Shown here piece by piece: positions 1-7,034 of a stretch of 29,191 bases of DNA; position 1 is the stretch's first letter; every line of letters starts with the position of its first letter. Location: positions 1 to 29,191 of the forward strand of contig NZ_WJFC01000174.1 of assembly GCF_009725235.1 (NCBI RefSeq), in the 5' to 3' direction. The notes under the pieces are model-generated. The model worked only from the letters and a program-made list of their open reading frames with translations. It made no database searches and was not told the DNA's origin. This DNA is from Scytonema sp. UIC 10036 (GTDB lineage Bacteria > Cyanobacteriota > Cyanobacteriia > Cyanobacteriales > Nostocaceae). A program made the position numbers and the translations under genes.

Positions 1-21
1 CCATAACCCTCCCCTTGGAAA

Positions 22-113
22 GGTCCGGGAATCGGAAATTCAATTTCCCCCCTTGTTAAGGGGGGATTAAGGGGGGTAATAATGCCGCTAACCACTTTTC
101 AAACAACCTCTTA
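22..113. repeat. Dispersed repeat, copy 1
   Basis: This G/C-run-rich non-coding block contains a C-run/G-run hairpin followed by a GGGGGGTAATAATG segment and an AACCACTTTTCAAACA tail. The same order of blocks (GGTCCGGGAA, then GGATTAAGGGGGGTAATAATG, then CCACTTTTCAAACA and CCTCT) recurs near 14961-15067. It is probably a non-autonomous, palindromic cyanobacterial repeat. It lies just upstream of the SnoaL-like gene, so it could supply transcript secondary structure there. The outer boundary on the left is uncertain because the window starts at base 1. Confidence 0.6.
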
Positions 114-149
114 CAGCAAATCTTTTCCAAATAGAACTAGGAGAATCTA

Positions 150-608
150 ATGCAGCCATTAGCAAATAGCGAGCAACAGACGAGCGCTGAATTATTTACC
201 ACTTTTTTATCACTGATGGGCAAAAACATTCAAGCCCTGATGGACTTGTATGCAGAAGATGCAGTTGTTGAATTTCCATACGCTTCTGGTACACCAAGAC
301 GATTAGAAGGCAAAAAAGTCATTTCCAACTACCTCAAAGACGCGCTAGGGCAAATGCAGGGCTTGACTTTTACAAACATTCGTGTATATGAAACAACAAA
401 CCTTAATGTTCTGTGGGCTGAGTTTCATGGGGAAGCCGTCATTATTTCCACAGGTCGCCAATATCAACAAGATTATGTGACGCGGTTGGAAACTAAAGGA
501 GGCAAGATCGCTTACTACTGCGAATATTGGAACCTTATGTCCGCTATTGAAGCGTGGGGTGGCACACAAAATTTGCACCAATCTTTTAATGCAGAAGATA
601 CAGAGTAA
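150..608 (+). CDS. SnoaL-like / NTF2-fold protein (PhzA/B-like)
   Basis: This 152-residue protein has the size and pattern of a single NTF2-like (SnoaL-type) domain: an N-terminal helix with LMDLYAEDAVVEFPY (about residues 30-45), then the GTPRRLEGKKVISNYL segment, and a C-terminal YYCEYWNLMSAIEAWGG motif typical of PhzA/B-like members. Such cupped folds bind small hydrophobic molecules and act as cyclases, isomerases or hydrolases, or simply as binding proteins; the substrate here cannot be read from sequence. The ATG is preceded by AGGAGA at a good distance. The stop is only 13 bases from the next ATG, so it is probably co-transcribed with the NmrA-like oxidoreductase, suggesting a shared detoxification or secondary-metabolism role (inference). 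Confidence 0.85.
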   Translation: MQPLANSEQQTSAELFTTFLSLMGKNIQALMDLYAEDAVVEFPYASGTPRRLEGKKVISNYLKDALGQMQGLTFTNIRVYETTNLNVLWAEFHGEAVIISTGRQYQQDYVTRLETKGGKIAYYCEYWNLMSAIEAWGGTQNLHQSFNAEDTE

Positions 609-621
609 GGAGAGGAAAAGC

Positions 622-1503
622 ATGAAAATTGCGATCGCCGCCGCCTCTGGCAATATTGGACGACGCACCGCACAGAACGTGATTCAGGCTGGAGCCGAAA
701 CCATTCTTCTGACACGACAGCCAGAGAAGCTCGCCGATTTAGCGGCTCAAGGTGCTACGGTAAAGCCAATCGGCAGTGATGATACTCAAGGGTTAATCGA
801 AGCAACGCAAGATGTAGATGCTTTGTTTTGGCTGACTCCACCAAAACTAGATACACCCAGCTTACGCGACTGGTACATCCAGACAGCAACTACTGGAGCT
901 AAAGCAGTGCGTGAAAACAGCATTAAACGAGTGGTCAACATTTCTAGTCTGGGTGCAGGTGCAAAGGCAGATCTCGGTACAGTTACATTTGTTGGAACTG
1001 TTGAATCTATTTTTAACCAATCTCTCTCGAATGTAGTGCATTTGCGTCCTGGCTATTTCATGGAGAATTTTCTAGGGCAAGTTAAGTTTATTCAGCAAGA
1101 CAACGCCGTATATTTTCCCTATGCCAATGACCACGATATTCCCTGGATTAGTACAGATGACATTGGTGATGAAGCGGCAAAATATTTACTAGACGACTGT
1201 TGGGCAGGGCAATGGACTCGTAATCTGATGGGACTAGAAAATCTAACGCTTCCTGAAACCACTGCTATTCTTTCACGAGTGTTGAACCGTCCGGTTGAAT
1301 ATGTTCGAGTAACGATCGCATCAATTCAGCAGCAACTTGCAGTGACTGGAGCAACACCGGATGTACAACAAGAGTTAGGGCATCTGTTTCGTGCTCTTGG
1401 CGATCGCGACGGCATTTATGCAACGGCGCGAACACCTGAAGCAGTTACGCCAACTACATTTGAGCAGTTTGTAACACATAAACTACTCTCAAAAATCAAA
1501 TGA
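622..1503 (+). CDS. NmrA-like NAD(P)-binding oxidoreductase (atypical SDR)
   Basis: This 293-residue protein starts at the ATG at 622, which follows an AAGGAGAGG Shine-Dalgarno sequence; the open frame extends upstream to 547 but that part overlaps the previous gene. The N-terminus is a Rossmann dinucleotide-binding motif (AAASGNIGRR, about residues 6-15). NISSLGAG follows near residue 110, and RPGYFMENF is the conserved NmrA/atypical SDR motif. Members are NAD(P)H-dependent reductases or redox-sensing proteins and often sit beside AraC, LysR or MarR regulators, as here. It is the second gene of a tight operon with the SnoaL-like protein. Its TGA overlaps the ATGATG of a truncated P450-like frame, hinting that the operon was once longer. 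The substrate is unknown. Confidence 0.88.
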   Translation: MKIAIAAASGNIGRRTAQNVIQAGAETILLTRQPEKLADLAAQGATVKPIGSDDTQGLIEATQDVDALFWLTPPKLDTPSLRDWYIQTATTGAKAVRENSIKRVVNISSLGAGAKADLGTVTFVGTVESIFNQSLSNVVHLRPGYFMENFLGQVKFIQQDNAVYFPYANDHDIPWISTDDIGDEAAKYLLDDCWAGQWTRNLMGLENLTLPETTAILSRVLNRPVEYVRVTIASIQQQLAVTGATPDVQQELGHLFRALGDRDGIYATARTPEAVTPTTFEQFVTHKLLSKIK

Positions 1504-1658
1504 TGAAATTACCAGATGGACTAAAGACTCCACAGTTTATACAGTTACTACAGTCTATTGCTCGTCTACCTTTTGAGTCGCTACCTAGAGCGTTAAATAC
1601 TGAACGTTTGGCGATCGCAGTTCTGAATAAGTGGTTTCTCAGCGATTTACTGGAATGA
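1500..1658 (+). pseudogene. Cytochrome P450-like N-terminal remnant
   Basis: A 52-codon frame begins at ATGATGA, overlapping the TGA of the NmrA-like gene, which is the geometry of translational coupling. Its first 20 or so residues (KLPDGLKTPQFIQLLQSIAR) resemble, from memory, the proline-rich start of cyanobacterial CYP110-type P450s (LPxGPKTPxxxQLxQW). Nothing downstream matches the P450 core: no I-helix and no heme-Cys loop. The frame stops at 1658 inside DNA that, in another frame, encodes an AraC C-terminal tail. I read this as the head of a lost third operon gene fused by deletion to regulator debris. It could also be a chance frame; confidence is limited because only a short stretch is alignable. 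Confidence 0.4.
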
Positions 1659-1768
1659 CATCGAAACAGGTTCACTATCGCTGAAAGAAGCACCATAAGA
1701 ATCTGATAAAGCGTTGTAAGAATTTGAAAGAAGTTAGGTAATGAAACTCATTACAATTCAGATAGAAA
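1641..1768 (+). repeat. AraC C-terminal tail relic plus downstream repeat, copy A
   Basis: Bases 1643-1684 encode RFTGMTSKQVHYR then stop, a clear match to the last residues of the intact AraC regulator ending at 4443 (RFTGMTPKQVR). After the stop, the sequence (AAGAATCTGATAAAGC, TTGTAAGAATTTGAAAGAAGTT, ATTACAATTCAGATA) is shared with 1981-2094. The copy contains no helix-turn-helix and cannot encode a regulator. It is probably a leftover from a duplicated regulator-plus-promoter unit. Confidence 0.6.
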
Positions 1769-1970
1769 AAACCAAGAGAATTCTACTCAAACAGCATCGC
1801 ATATAGAGCAGTATACAACTGCGAAAGACTTGTACCACAAAGATTAGAGTTGCTACAAAACCAATTGCGATCGCGTCTGGTGTGCAGGATGCGATCGGTA
1901 AAAGATCGCGCAGTTTTGAGGACTGTTCACGCGATTATGCAACGATGTTTCTATAACGAGTGTTGTCGAT

Positions 1971-2095
1971 CGTCTGTTCAAGCACTTCATCGGAATGACA
2001 CCAAAACAGGTTCACTAACGCCCTAAGAATCTGACAAATCATTGTAAGAATCTGAAAGAAGTTGAGCATTGGAACCTATTACACTTTAGAACATA
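1971..2095 (+). repeat. AraC C-terminal tail relic plus downstream repeat, copy B
   Basis: Bases 1971-2018 encode RLFKHFIGMTPKQVH then stop, again the extreme C-terminus of an AraC-family protein. The following 75 bases are a diverged direct copy of those after copy A (TAAGAATCTGA, TTGTAAGAATCTGAAAGAAGTT, CTATTACA). The end lies about 35 bases upstream of the RidA start, so this repeat may now carry the RidA promoter; that is inference. Bases 1770-1970 between the two copies hold no recognisable gene, only several GCGATCG-type sites. Confidence 0.6.
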
Positions 2096-2128
2096 GTTGT
2101 TACTCTTTTCTACAAGGACTTAGACACA

Positions 2129-2527
2129 ATGCGAAAGCAACTTATTAATCCGCCACAACGCTATGATGGAAAACCGCACGGACTGTCTCACGCTGTTGTC
2201 GATACCGCATCGGGTATTGTTTACATTTCTGGTCAAGTTGACTGGGACGCAAACCATCAAGTCTCATCCCATACCGTCGAGGGGCAACTCAAGAATGTGC
2301 TGACTAACCTGACCATCGTCCTGGATGCAGCAGGAAGTTCCGTAGAGAATTTGCTCCACCTTCGCATCTATGTTCGGGGTGAACTTGGAGAATTTATGGG
2401 GACTATCGCACCAATTCTTGGGCAATTTCTGGCAGAATCGCGCCCCGCTGTTACTGGCATCGGTGTTTCCTCACTTGCCTCCCCAGAAACATTGGTTGAG
2501 ATTGAGGCAACAGCAGCACTTAAGTGA
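2129..2527 (+). CDS. RidA family protein (YjgF/YER057c/UK114)
   Basis: This 132-residue protein is the usual length for RidA-type proteins, which form trimers. Canonical members hydrolyse reactive enamine/imine intermediates such as 2-aminoacrylate. The sequence shows VYISGQVDWD in the central strand, LRIYV, and a C-terminal block ESRPAVTGIGVSSLASPETLVEIEA, in which the Arg of the RPA segment corresponds to the family's substrate-binding Arg and VEIEA to the closing strand. The ATG follows an AAGGA sequence. It is a single gene between AraC debris and an IS derivative. Because the region also encodes an NmrA-like reductase, it may belong to the same small-molecule detoxification set. Whether it is a canonical RidA or a divergent subfamily is not certain. 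Confidence 0.9.
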   Translation: MRKQLINPPQRYDGKPHGLSHAVVDTASGIVYISGQVDWDANHQVSSHTVEGQLKNVLTNLTIVLDAAGSSVENLLHLRIYVRGELGEFMGTIAPILGQFLAESRPAVTGIGVSSLASPETLVEIEATAALK

Positions 2528-2685
2528 CTTACCGATCGCACCCCTGCGAACCTTGCCTTAAGCGATGAACGGCAAAAGCACAACCGCACGAATCTCCATT
2601 CGTGACAGGTTAAAACAATTGCACTTTTGTCAATTCATCTAAAGAAAGATATAAATATTTTTTAGAATGATAATCTTGTAAAAAG

Positions 2686-2724
2686 GAGGAGGGAGTTGTA
2701 AGCTAAGCTTGCAACTCCCTCCTC
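2686..2724. other. 18-bp stem hairpin inside the IS derivative
   Basis: GAGGAGGGAGTTGTAAGC and GCTTGCAACTCCCTCCTC form an 18-bp stem with one G-U-type wobble and a 3-base loop. No T-run follows, so it is not a classic intrinsic terminator. It may be a structural element of the IS or a transcription barrier. Confidence 0.6.
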
Positions 2725-2780
2725 TAAGACTTGAAAATAGGTCATTTAGCTGGGAAAATATTTACGGAACTGGTCGATGA

Positions 2781-3110
2781 GGCGCACCAATTCTTACTCT
2801 ACGTTTAATAGAAATCCAAGTTGGTAAAACTAGTTATTCTTATATCACTTCGGTTCTCGACCCAATTTTATTACCCCCTTATGTAGTTGCAGATTTATAT
2901 AGGCGACGTTATCTATGCATGCGTGACCGTATTTCTTTGGAGATGACTTATCGCGGTTTATACCATTTTAGTGTTGCTTATGATAAAGGTCAGGCAGATG
3001 ACCCAGTTAAGTACTTTACTGCTCAAGAAAACCAGGACTTAGGTGTGGTTAAAAGTGTCCGAAAGCCAGTCTCTCAAATGGATTTGTCTCCTTTTCCTGC
3101 ACCCTCTTGA
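2781..3110 (+). pseudogene. IS4-type transposase, C-terminal remnant
   Basis: One frame stays open from 2781 to the stop at 3110, directly after an in-frame TGA at 2778. It encodes RLIEIQVGK, SYITSVLDP, LPPYVVADLYRRRY and then MTYRGLYHFSVAYDKGQADDP with VVKSVRKP near the end. YITSVLD...LYRRRW is a recognisable block of cyanobacterial DDE transposases of the IS4 class. The normal sequence after YRRRW (the catalytic E region, IEEAF...) is missing: the frame jumps straight to the C-terminal tail. N-terminal catalytic residues are also absent. It is inactive. Exact family assignment is from memory. Confidence 0.65.
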
Positions 3111-3126
3111 CAAGTGTGCCATTTTC

Positions 3127-3429
3127 TTAACCTGTCACGAATGCTCTGGAGGTAGCAGGAACAAATTCAACGGGTTTGAGGGCTTCACGCAATTGAGTCA
3201 AAGCTTGACGAATGGGAGCAGCTAGCTCCAGAGCACGAGAAGTTGGACGCATTCCATCAGTCCCACGAATGAACAACTCATCTTTTAAAGCGAAACGAAG
3301 TCGTTTGAGCGTACTGCTCACCGCAGGTTGTGACATTGTTAACCGATAGCCTGCTTTGGTCGTACTGCGTTCAGCCATGACAGCATCGAAGACTAAGAGC
3401 GCCTTAAGGTCAAATTCCGTTAAATTCAT
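3127..3429 (-). pseudogene. LysR-family regulator, truncated after the HTH domain
   Basis: The 100-residue frame is a clean LysR winged-helix N-terminus: LKALLVFDAVMAERSTTKAG, then SQPAVSSTLKRLR (recognition helix, about residues 33-45) and ELFIRG. LysR proteins are normally about 300 residues with an effector-binding domain, all of which is missing. The frame ends FVTG-stop inside the terminal repeat of the adjoining IS derivative, so the IS event, with loss of the remainder, explains the truncation. Bases 2528-2596 on the far side of the element show no LysR continuation. It is divergent from the AraC gene, which may once have been its target. A bare DNA-binding fragment could still bind an operator, but this is speculative. 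Confidence 0.85.
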
Positions 3430-3534
3430 TTATCAAATTTTGCTTATTTGATATTCAGTTTATCGAATAGTGCTACCAATGATACAGTAATGATATGCCG
3501 ATATACTTCCCCAACCATTAGATACACCACGCAG

Positions 3535-4443
3535 ATGCAAAATGCAAATTCTGAGTTTGTTCTTCTCAGACCGCTCGAACTCAGCCAACGGTTGAATAGA
3601 ACTCCGGTGTTATCCAGTCGTCAGATGGGCTGGAATGGTATCCTGGTCGAGCAGCATCAATATTTTTCAACTCCAGGTAAAGAAGAAAAAGAACTTCCCG
3701 CTCTGTCAGATCATTGGCTTATCTTACCTCTGGGTCACCCCAGTTATCTGAGCCAGAAGTCAGACGATCGCTTGCATGAATCAATGTTTCAGAAGGGCGA
3801 CAGCCTCTTGGTTCCTGCTGGACGACCGAGCTACTGGTGTTGTCCGGGAAGTGAGTCATTCCAGACAGAACTATCTATTCACTTACAGCCGGAGTTGGTC
3901 GAACAAGTTGCCCAAGCGTCTGAAATGGATACAGAGCGGCTCAATCTCATAAATCATTTCTGCAAACAGGACTTGAATCTTCAGCATATCGCAATGCTGC
4001 TTTTAGCTGAGTTGCGCTCGGATGGAATGATGGGACGATTGTATGTCGAATCATTAACTCAAGCGTTAGTCATTCATCTGCTACGACATTATTCTGAGGT
4101 TGCACAAACCAAGACATCTGAGAACAGAAATTTAACTCGTACCCAGTTGCAGCAAGCGATCGATTATATTCACGCTCACCTTGACCGAGATTTATCACTG
4201 GTGCAAATTGCACAAGTCATTAATATTAGCCCCACTTATTTTGCCAGTTTATTCAAACGTGCTACAGGTATTTCTCCGCACCAGTACGTGATTCAACAGC
4301 GAGTGGAACGGGCAAAAATGATGCTGTTGAAAACGGATTTGTCAATTTCGGACATTGCATTACAAGTAGGTTTTTCTAGCCAAAGTCATTTGACGCAACA
4401 GTTTAAGCGATTCACCGGAATGACCCCAAAGCAGGTTCGCTAA
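3535..4443 (+). CDS. AraC-family transcriptional regulator
   Basis: The protein is 302 residues from the ATG at 3535. Alternatives in the same frame are ATGs at 3490 and 3448; none has a clear ribosome site. I chose 3535 because the GWNGI motif then sits at nearly the same distance from the start as GWDGI in the second AraC protein of this window. The N-terminal two thirds are a ligand-sensing region (GWNGILVEQHQ, PALSDHWLILPLGHP). The last 100 residues hold the double helix-turn-helix: LSLVQIAQVINISPTYFASLFKRATGISPHQYV, then ISDIALQVGFSSQSHLTQQFKRFTGMTPKQVR. It is divergent from the LysR remnant. Likely targets are the neighbouring NmrA/SnoaL/RidA genes (inference from context). Two relics of the same C-terminus lie upstream. 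Confidence 0.9.
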   Translation: MQNANSEFVLLRPLELSQRLNRTPVLSSRQMGWNGILVEQHQYFSTPGKEEKELPALSDHWLILPLGHPSYLSQKSDDRLHESMFQKGDSLLVPAGRPSYWCCPGSESFQTELSIHLQPELVEQVAQASEMDTERLNLINHFCKQDLNLQHIAMLLLAELRSDGMMGRLYVESLTQALVIHLLRHYSEVAQTKTSENRNLTRTQLQQAIDYIHAHLDRDLSLVQIAQVINISPTYFASLFKRATGISPHQYVIQQRVERAKMMLLKTDLSISDIALQVGFSSQSHLTQQFKRFTGMTPKQVR

Positions 4444-4667
4444 CACCATTAAGAATTAGTGGTTTATTTGACCAACAAATCAGTTACTACTGTCAATCAG
4501 ACCGCGAAACAGATGAACAATCGTATATTTTGGAGTTGACTCCGATTAGTTAGCTGTAGTTATGGTGAGAATATAGGTGGTGCTAAATAGCAGTATGAAT
4601 TGGAACGAAATTTTAATTCATACAACTCCTAATTTATAACCAGAATCAGCAATGCCAGTATGCACGC

Positions 4668-4916
4668 TCATTGGTTACTGGATGAGGAAGAGCTTGCAGC
4701 GGAGGCAACGATCGCAGCATTCACAGCAGCCATCATCGCCATCTGAGCACTAGCGATCGTCTCTGACACCGCCTTCCCCACCAATTCTCCATTGGCGATC
4801 GCTTGAATGCGCGATCGGGCTTCTCGGCGTTCTTCGGGCAGAAATACGGCATTGGTGAGCCGACAGGCTTTCATCAAGCTAATTAACGCAGTTATACGGG
4901 AATCAAGACCGATGTG
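4668..4916 (-). pseudogene. C-terminal fragment, possibly of a GPP34 (GOLPH3-like) protein
   Basis: From 4916 down to 4668 one frame encodes HIGLDSRITALISLMKACRL, then VFLPEERREARSRIQAIANG, then an Ala-rich helix ending in a Ser run and a stop; an in-frame TAG lies immediately upstream. The order (DSRxxALISLxxAC, PEERREARxRI, an Ala-rich tail) resembles my recollection of the C-terminus of bacterial GPP34 proteins, which are about 220-230 residues and relate to phosphoinositide-binding GOLPH3/VPS74. About two thirds of such a protein would be missing. Four GCGATCG/CGATCGC-type sites fall inside. The family call is tentative; that it is a truncated frame is more certain. Confidence 0.4.
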
Positions 4917-4926
4917 CTAGCGTTGA

Positions 4927-5214
4927 CTACAACCAGATGATTGTTGTCGATCGCAAGAGCCCTAACAGCAATCCAAAAAGTATACTAGCGATCGGTCCTG
5001 CTGCTGTAGCACTTGACCACAAACGGTTGCGAATCTCATCAAATTCAATATGGACTGCTGCACCAGGTAAAGCTATTCCACCTGTTACTAAGAAGAAAGC
5101 AGGCAGGATAATACTATGTAGGGGATTAATATACTGACGCGGATTGAAACTTAAATAGCCTTTATCTTTAACCGAGCGATTGCCACCCCAATACGCTACG
5201 ATTGCATGTCCATA
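4927..5214 (-). pseudogene. M50-type (site-2 protease-like) membrane peptidase fragment
   Basis: On the minus strand, one frame from 5214 to a TAG at 4927 encodes YGHAIVAYWGGNRSVKDKGY, LSFNPRQYINPLHSIILP, then a hydrophobic FFLVTGGIALPGAAV segment and AAGPIASILFGLLLGLL. This matches intramembrane M50 peptidases: a His-containing HxxxHA-like start (the catalytic HExxH here reduced to YGHA after a stop), the DRSVKDKGYLTLNP block and two transmembrane segments. The first helix, the catalytic Glu and the second metal-binding region are lost. It lies in the same orientation as, and next to, the 4668-4916 relic, so this whole stretch is decayed DNA rather than free intergenic space. Confidence 0.6.
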
Positions 5215-5397
5215 CTATTTTTCTCCAGTGGTACAGCCATATTAATGGTCATAGCGAAGATTCTGTGTATAATTTCATTCAATTAGACTAATAGTATTGA
5301 CACAAATAATTTTGTCTTTACCTACCACGAATTCTAGTCTTTACTGTCACAGAGTATGAATACTTAGAATCATTTTGTTTTGGGGCAATATCGACCT

Positions 5398-5721
5398 ATG
5401 AGTACGAAGATTATGCGTAGAGGTCAAATTTGGCTTTATAACTCCGATCCAACCATTGGAGATGAAATTGGGAAAACTCGTCCAGCAATCATTGTAAATA
5501 ATGATGAAATTGGTACTCTACGACTCAAGATTGTTGTGCCAATTACTAGTTGGAATGATGCTTTTTCAGGAGTTGTGTGGATGGTAAAAATAGAACATAG
5601 TGCTGAGAATAGTCTAAGTAAGCGCTCGGCAGCAGATACTTTTCAGGTGCGTTCAGTCTTTAGTATCTTTAATTCATATGAAAATTCCTTAACAATTTCT
5701 ACTCCCACAAGCGCCGACTAG
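5398..5721 (+). CDS. MazF/PemK-like toxin, altered C-terminus
   Basis: From the ATG at 5398 this is 107 residues (the ATG at 5413, MRRGQIWL, is equally possible and closer to the usual MazF start; a TTG at 5380 is unlikely). The MazF/PemK endoribonuclease fold is recognisable from MRRGQIWLYNSDPTIGDEIGKTRPAIIV, then VPITSW and SAADTFQVRSV. The Arg-Pro of GKTRP and the Thr-Ser of PITSW match family hallmarks. After FQVRSV the usual C-terminal helices (RFxxxxGxLxxxxxxxIxxAI) are replaced by an unrelated IFNSYENSLTISTPTSAD tail. No antitoxin frame is visible upstream. The 3' end overlaps the convergent aldo/keto reductase by 23 bases. It is probably a degenerate orphan toxin. Confidence 0.7.
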   Translation: MSTKIMRRGQIWLYNSDPTIGDEIGKTRPAIIVNNDEIGTLRLKIVVPITSWNDAFSGVVWMVKIEHSAENSLSKRSAADTFQVRSVFSIFNSYENSLTISTPTSAD

Positions 5722-6829
5722 AAGCTCCGTTTAATTTATTGTGAGTATCTTTTAACAAAGCAGGAATATCTAAGTTTTCCGGACACTTGGGTAAACACTC
5801 ACCACATTCCGTACAGCGATTAGCTTTCATTCCAGGAAACCAGTGACCGGCATTTTCAAACATTCGATAGCGGTATTGTCCGAAATCCGTCATATCATAT
5901 GCTGTAGCAAGATTGCGTAACCGAAGTACTTCTGGTATATTGATTTCTTCAGGGCAAGGCAGGCATTCATAGCACTGGCTGCATCTATCGGTTGTTAAAA
6001 CAGATTTTTGGTACTGTTCTAAGCGTTGAAAAGTATCTATCTCTTCTTGTGTTAGCGGTCGATCGCGATCGCTAAATAACAACGGTTCCTCTAGCTCTTT
6101 GGAGTTTGCAGGTCCGACGCTGAGGGTGGTAATTCGGGTGTCGCTTAGCAAAAATCTGTAGTTCAACTCCAACGGAGAAAAGGGATGACACAAATCTTTT
6201 AAGGTTTGGGGAGGCGTATACAAGCGCCCTCCTTTATCAGCAGGGGAAATAATAAATATTCCCATGTCCTTTTCATATGCTTTCTCAATGGCTAGAGCAT
6301 TGCGTTGGAAAAAATAGTAATAATGCAGATTGACAAAATCAAAGAAATCTGTATCTATTGCGTCTAAAATAATTTCCAGGGGTGCATGAGTGGAAAAACC
6401 AACATATCGTACTCTACCGTCTTCTCTGGCTTCCTCCACTGCCTTCATACAGCCGCCCTTGGTTTTTACCCAGTCGAGATGTTCCCACGTATTCAAACCA
6501 TGAATTCCCAGGCAATCAAGATAGTCAAGGTTTAATTTTTCAAGGGATGCGTCAATACACTCACGCATCGTATTGGCATCTGCCGTAGGGGGTATTTTTG
6601 TCGTAACGTACACCTGAGAACGAGGAACTGGCAAACCAAGAGCGATGGCACTCCCAAGAAAGTCTTCACTCTTACCGTAACCTCTAGCAGTCTCTAAATG
6701 ATTTATTCCCAAGGCTATAGCTTTTTGGATAGTTTGCCATGCGTTTTCAGGCGTGGATAAGTAGCGCATTGTCCCCAGAGAAAAGACAGACAAGCACAGA
6801 TTAGTTTTTCCAAAGCGTCGGTATTTCAT
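5699..6829 (-). CDS. Aldo/keto reductase with C-terminal ferredoxin-like Cys clusters
   Basis: This is a 376-residue two-part protein. The TIM-barrel reductase part has the catalytic Tyr51 (ETARGYGKSE), Lys78 (VTTKIPP) and His110 (DCLGIHGLN). The usual catalytic Asp of DTAxxYG is Glu46 here, a variant I associate with this iron-sulfur AKR subgroup. The C-terminus carries two four-Cys clusters: C283/C286/C289/C292 followed by Pro, and C339/C342/C345/C349 followed by Pro, consistent with two [4Fe-4S] centres. This suggests electron transfer from or to iron-sulfur partners as well as, or instead of, NADPH. The start ATG is at 6829. It appears monocistronic. The substrate cannot be inferred. Confidence 0.9.
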   Translation of the reverse strand: MKYRRFGKTNLCLSVFSLGTMRYLSTPENAWQTIQKAIALGINHLETARGYGKSEDFLGSAIALGLPVPRSQVYVTTKIPPTADANTMRECIDASLEKLNLDYLDCLGIHGLNTWEHLDWVKTKGGCMKAVEEAREDGRVRYVGFSTHAPLEIILDAIDTDFFDFVNLHYYYFFQRNALAIEKAYEKDMGIFIISPADKGGRLYTPPQTLKDLCHPFSPLELNYRFLLSDTRITTLSVGPANSKELEEPLLFSDRDRPLTQEEIDTFQRLEQYQKSVLTTDRCSQCYECLPCPEEINIPEVLRLRNLATAYDMTDFGQYRYRMFENAGHWFPGMKANRCTECGECLPKCPENLDIPALLKDTHNKLNGASSRRLWE

Positions 6830-6942
6830 CAGAATAGCTGGATTTTAGATTTTTCGACAGGATATTAAGAACGAGTAGTACCAATTTGAAAAAAGAATGT
6901 GACAGATACTTGGGTGAGATTCCATCCAATTGAGGCTATCTC

Positions 6943-6973
6943 AATCCAAAATCTAAAATCTAAAATCCAAAAT
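6943..6973. repeat. Short tandem heptamer-like repeat (TAAAATC unit)
   Basis: TCCAAAATC/TAAAATC units repeat four times, and another CCAAAATCC occurs at 7011. They lie between the 5' end of the aldo/keto reductase and the 3' end of the nuclease gene. This is typical of cyanobacterial short tandemly repeated repetitive (STRR) DNA. Confidence 0.7.
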
Positions 6974-7034
6974 GGTATAAGTAATTGTGCTCAATAGGCT
7001 ACCACCTAATCCAAAATCCACGCCTCAAAAACCG

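Larger units (their letters stand above)
2597..3143. mobile_element. 547-bp IS derivative with 37-bp terminal inverted repeats
   Basis: Bases 2597-2633 and the reverse complement of 3107-3143 agree at 32 of 37 positions, with the first 17 (CATTCGTGACAGGTTAA) identical. Between them lies the C-terminal part of a transposase frame that ends inside the right repeat, as expected for an insertion sequence. At 547 bp it is far too short for a complete element, so it is an internally deleted derivative. It abuts the truncated LysR gene, whose last four codons and stop come from the right terminal repeat. Only a possible 3-bp duplication (CTC) is seen at the flanks, so the target site is unresolved. 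Confidence 0.75.

Noticed and set aside
4937..5137. 66-codon plus-strand frame
   Set aside because: It is the antisense shadow of the M50 protease fragment on the minus strand.
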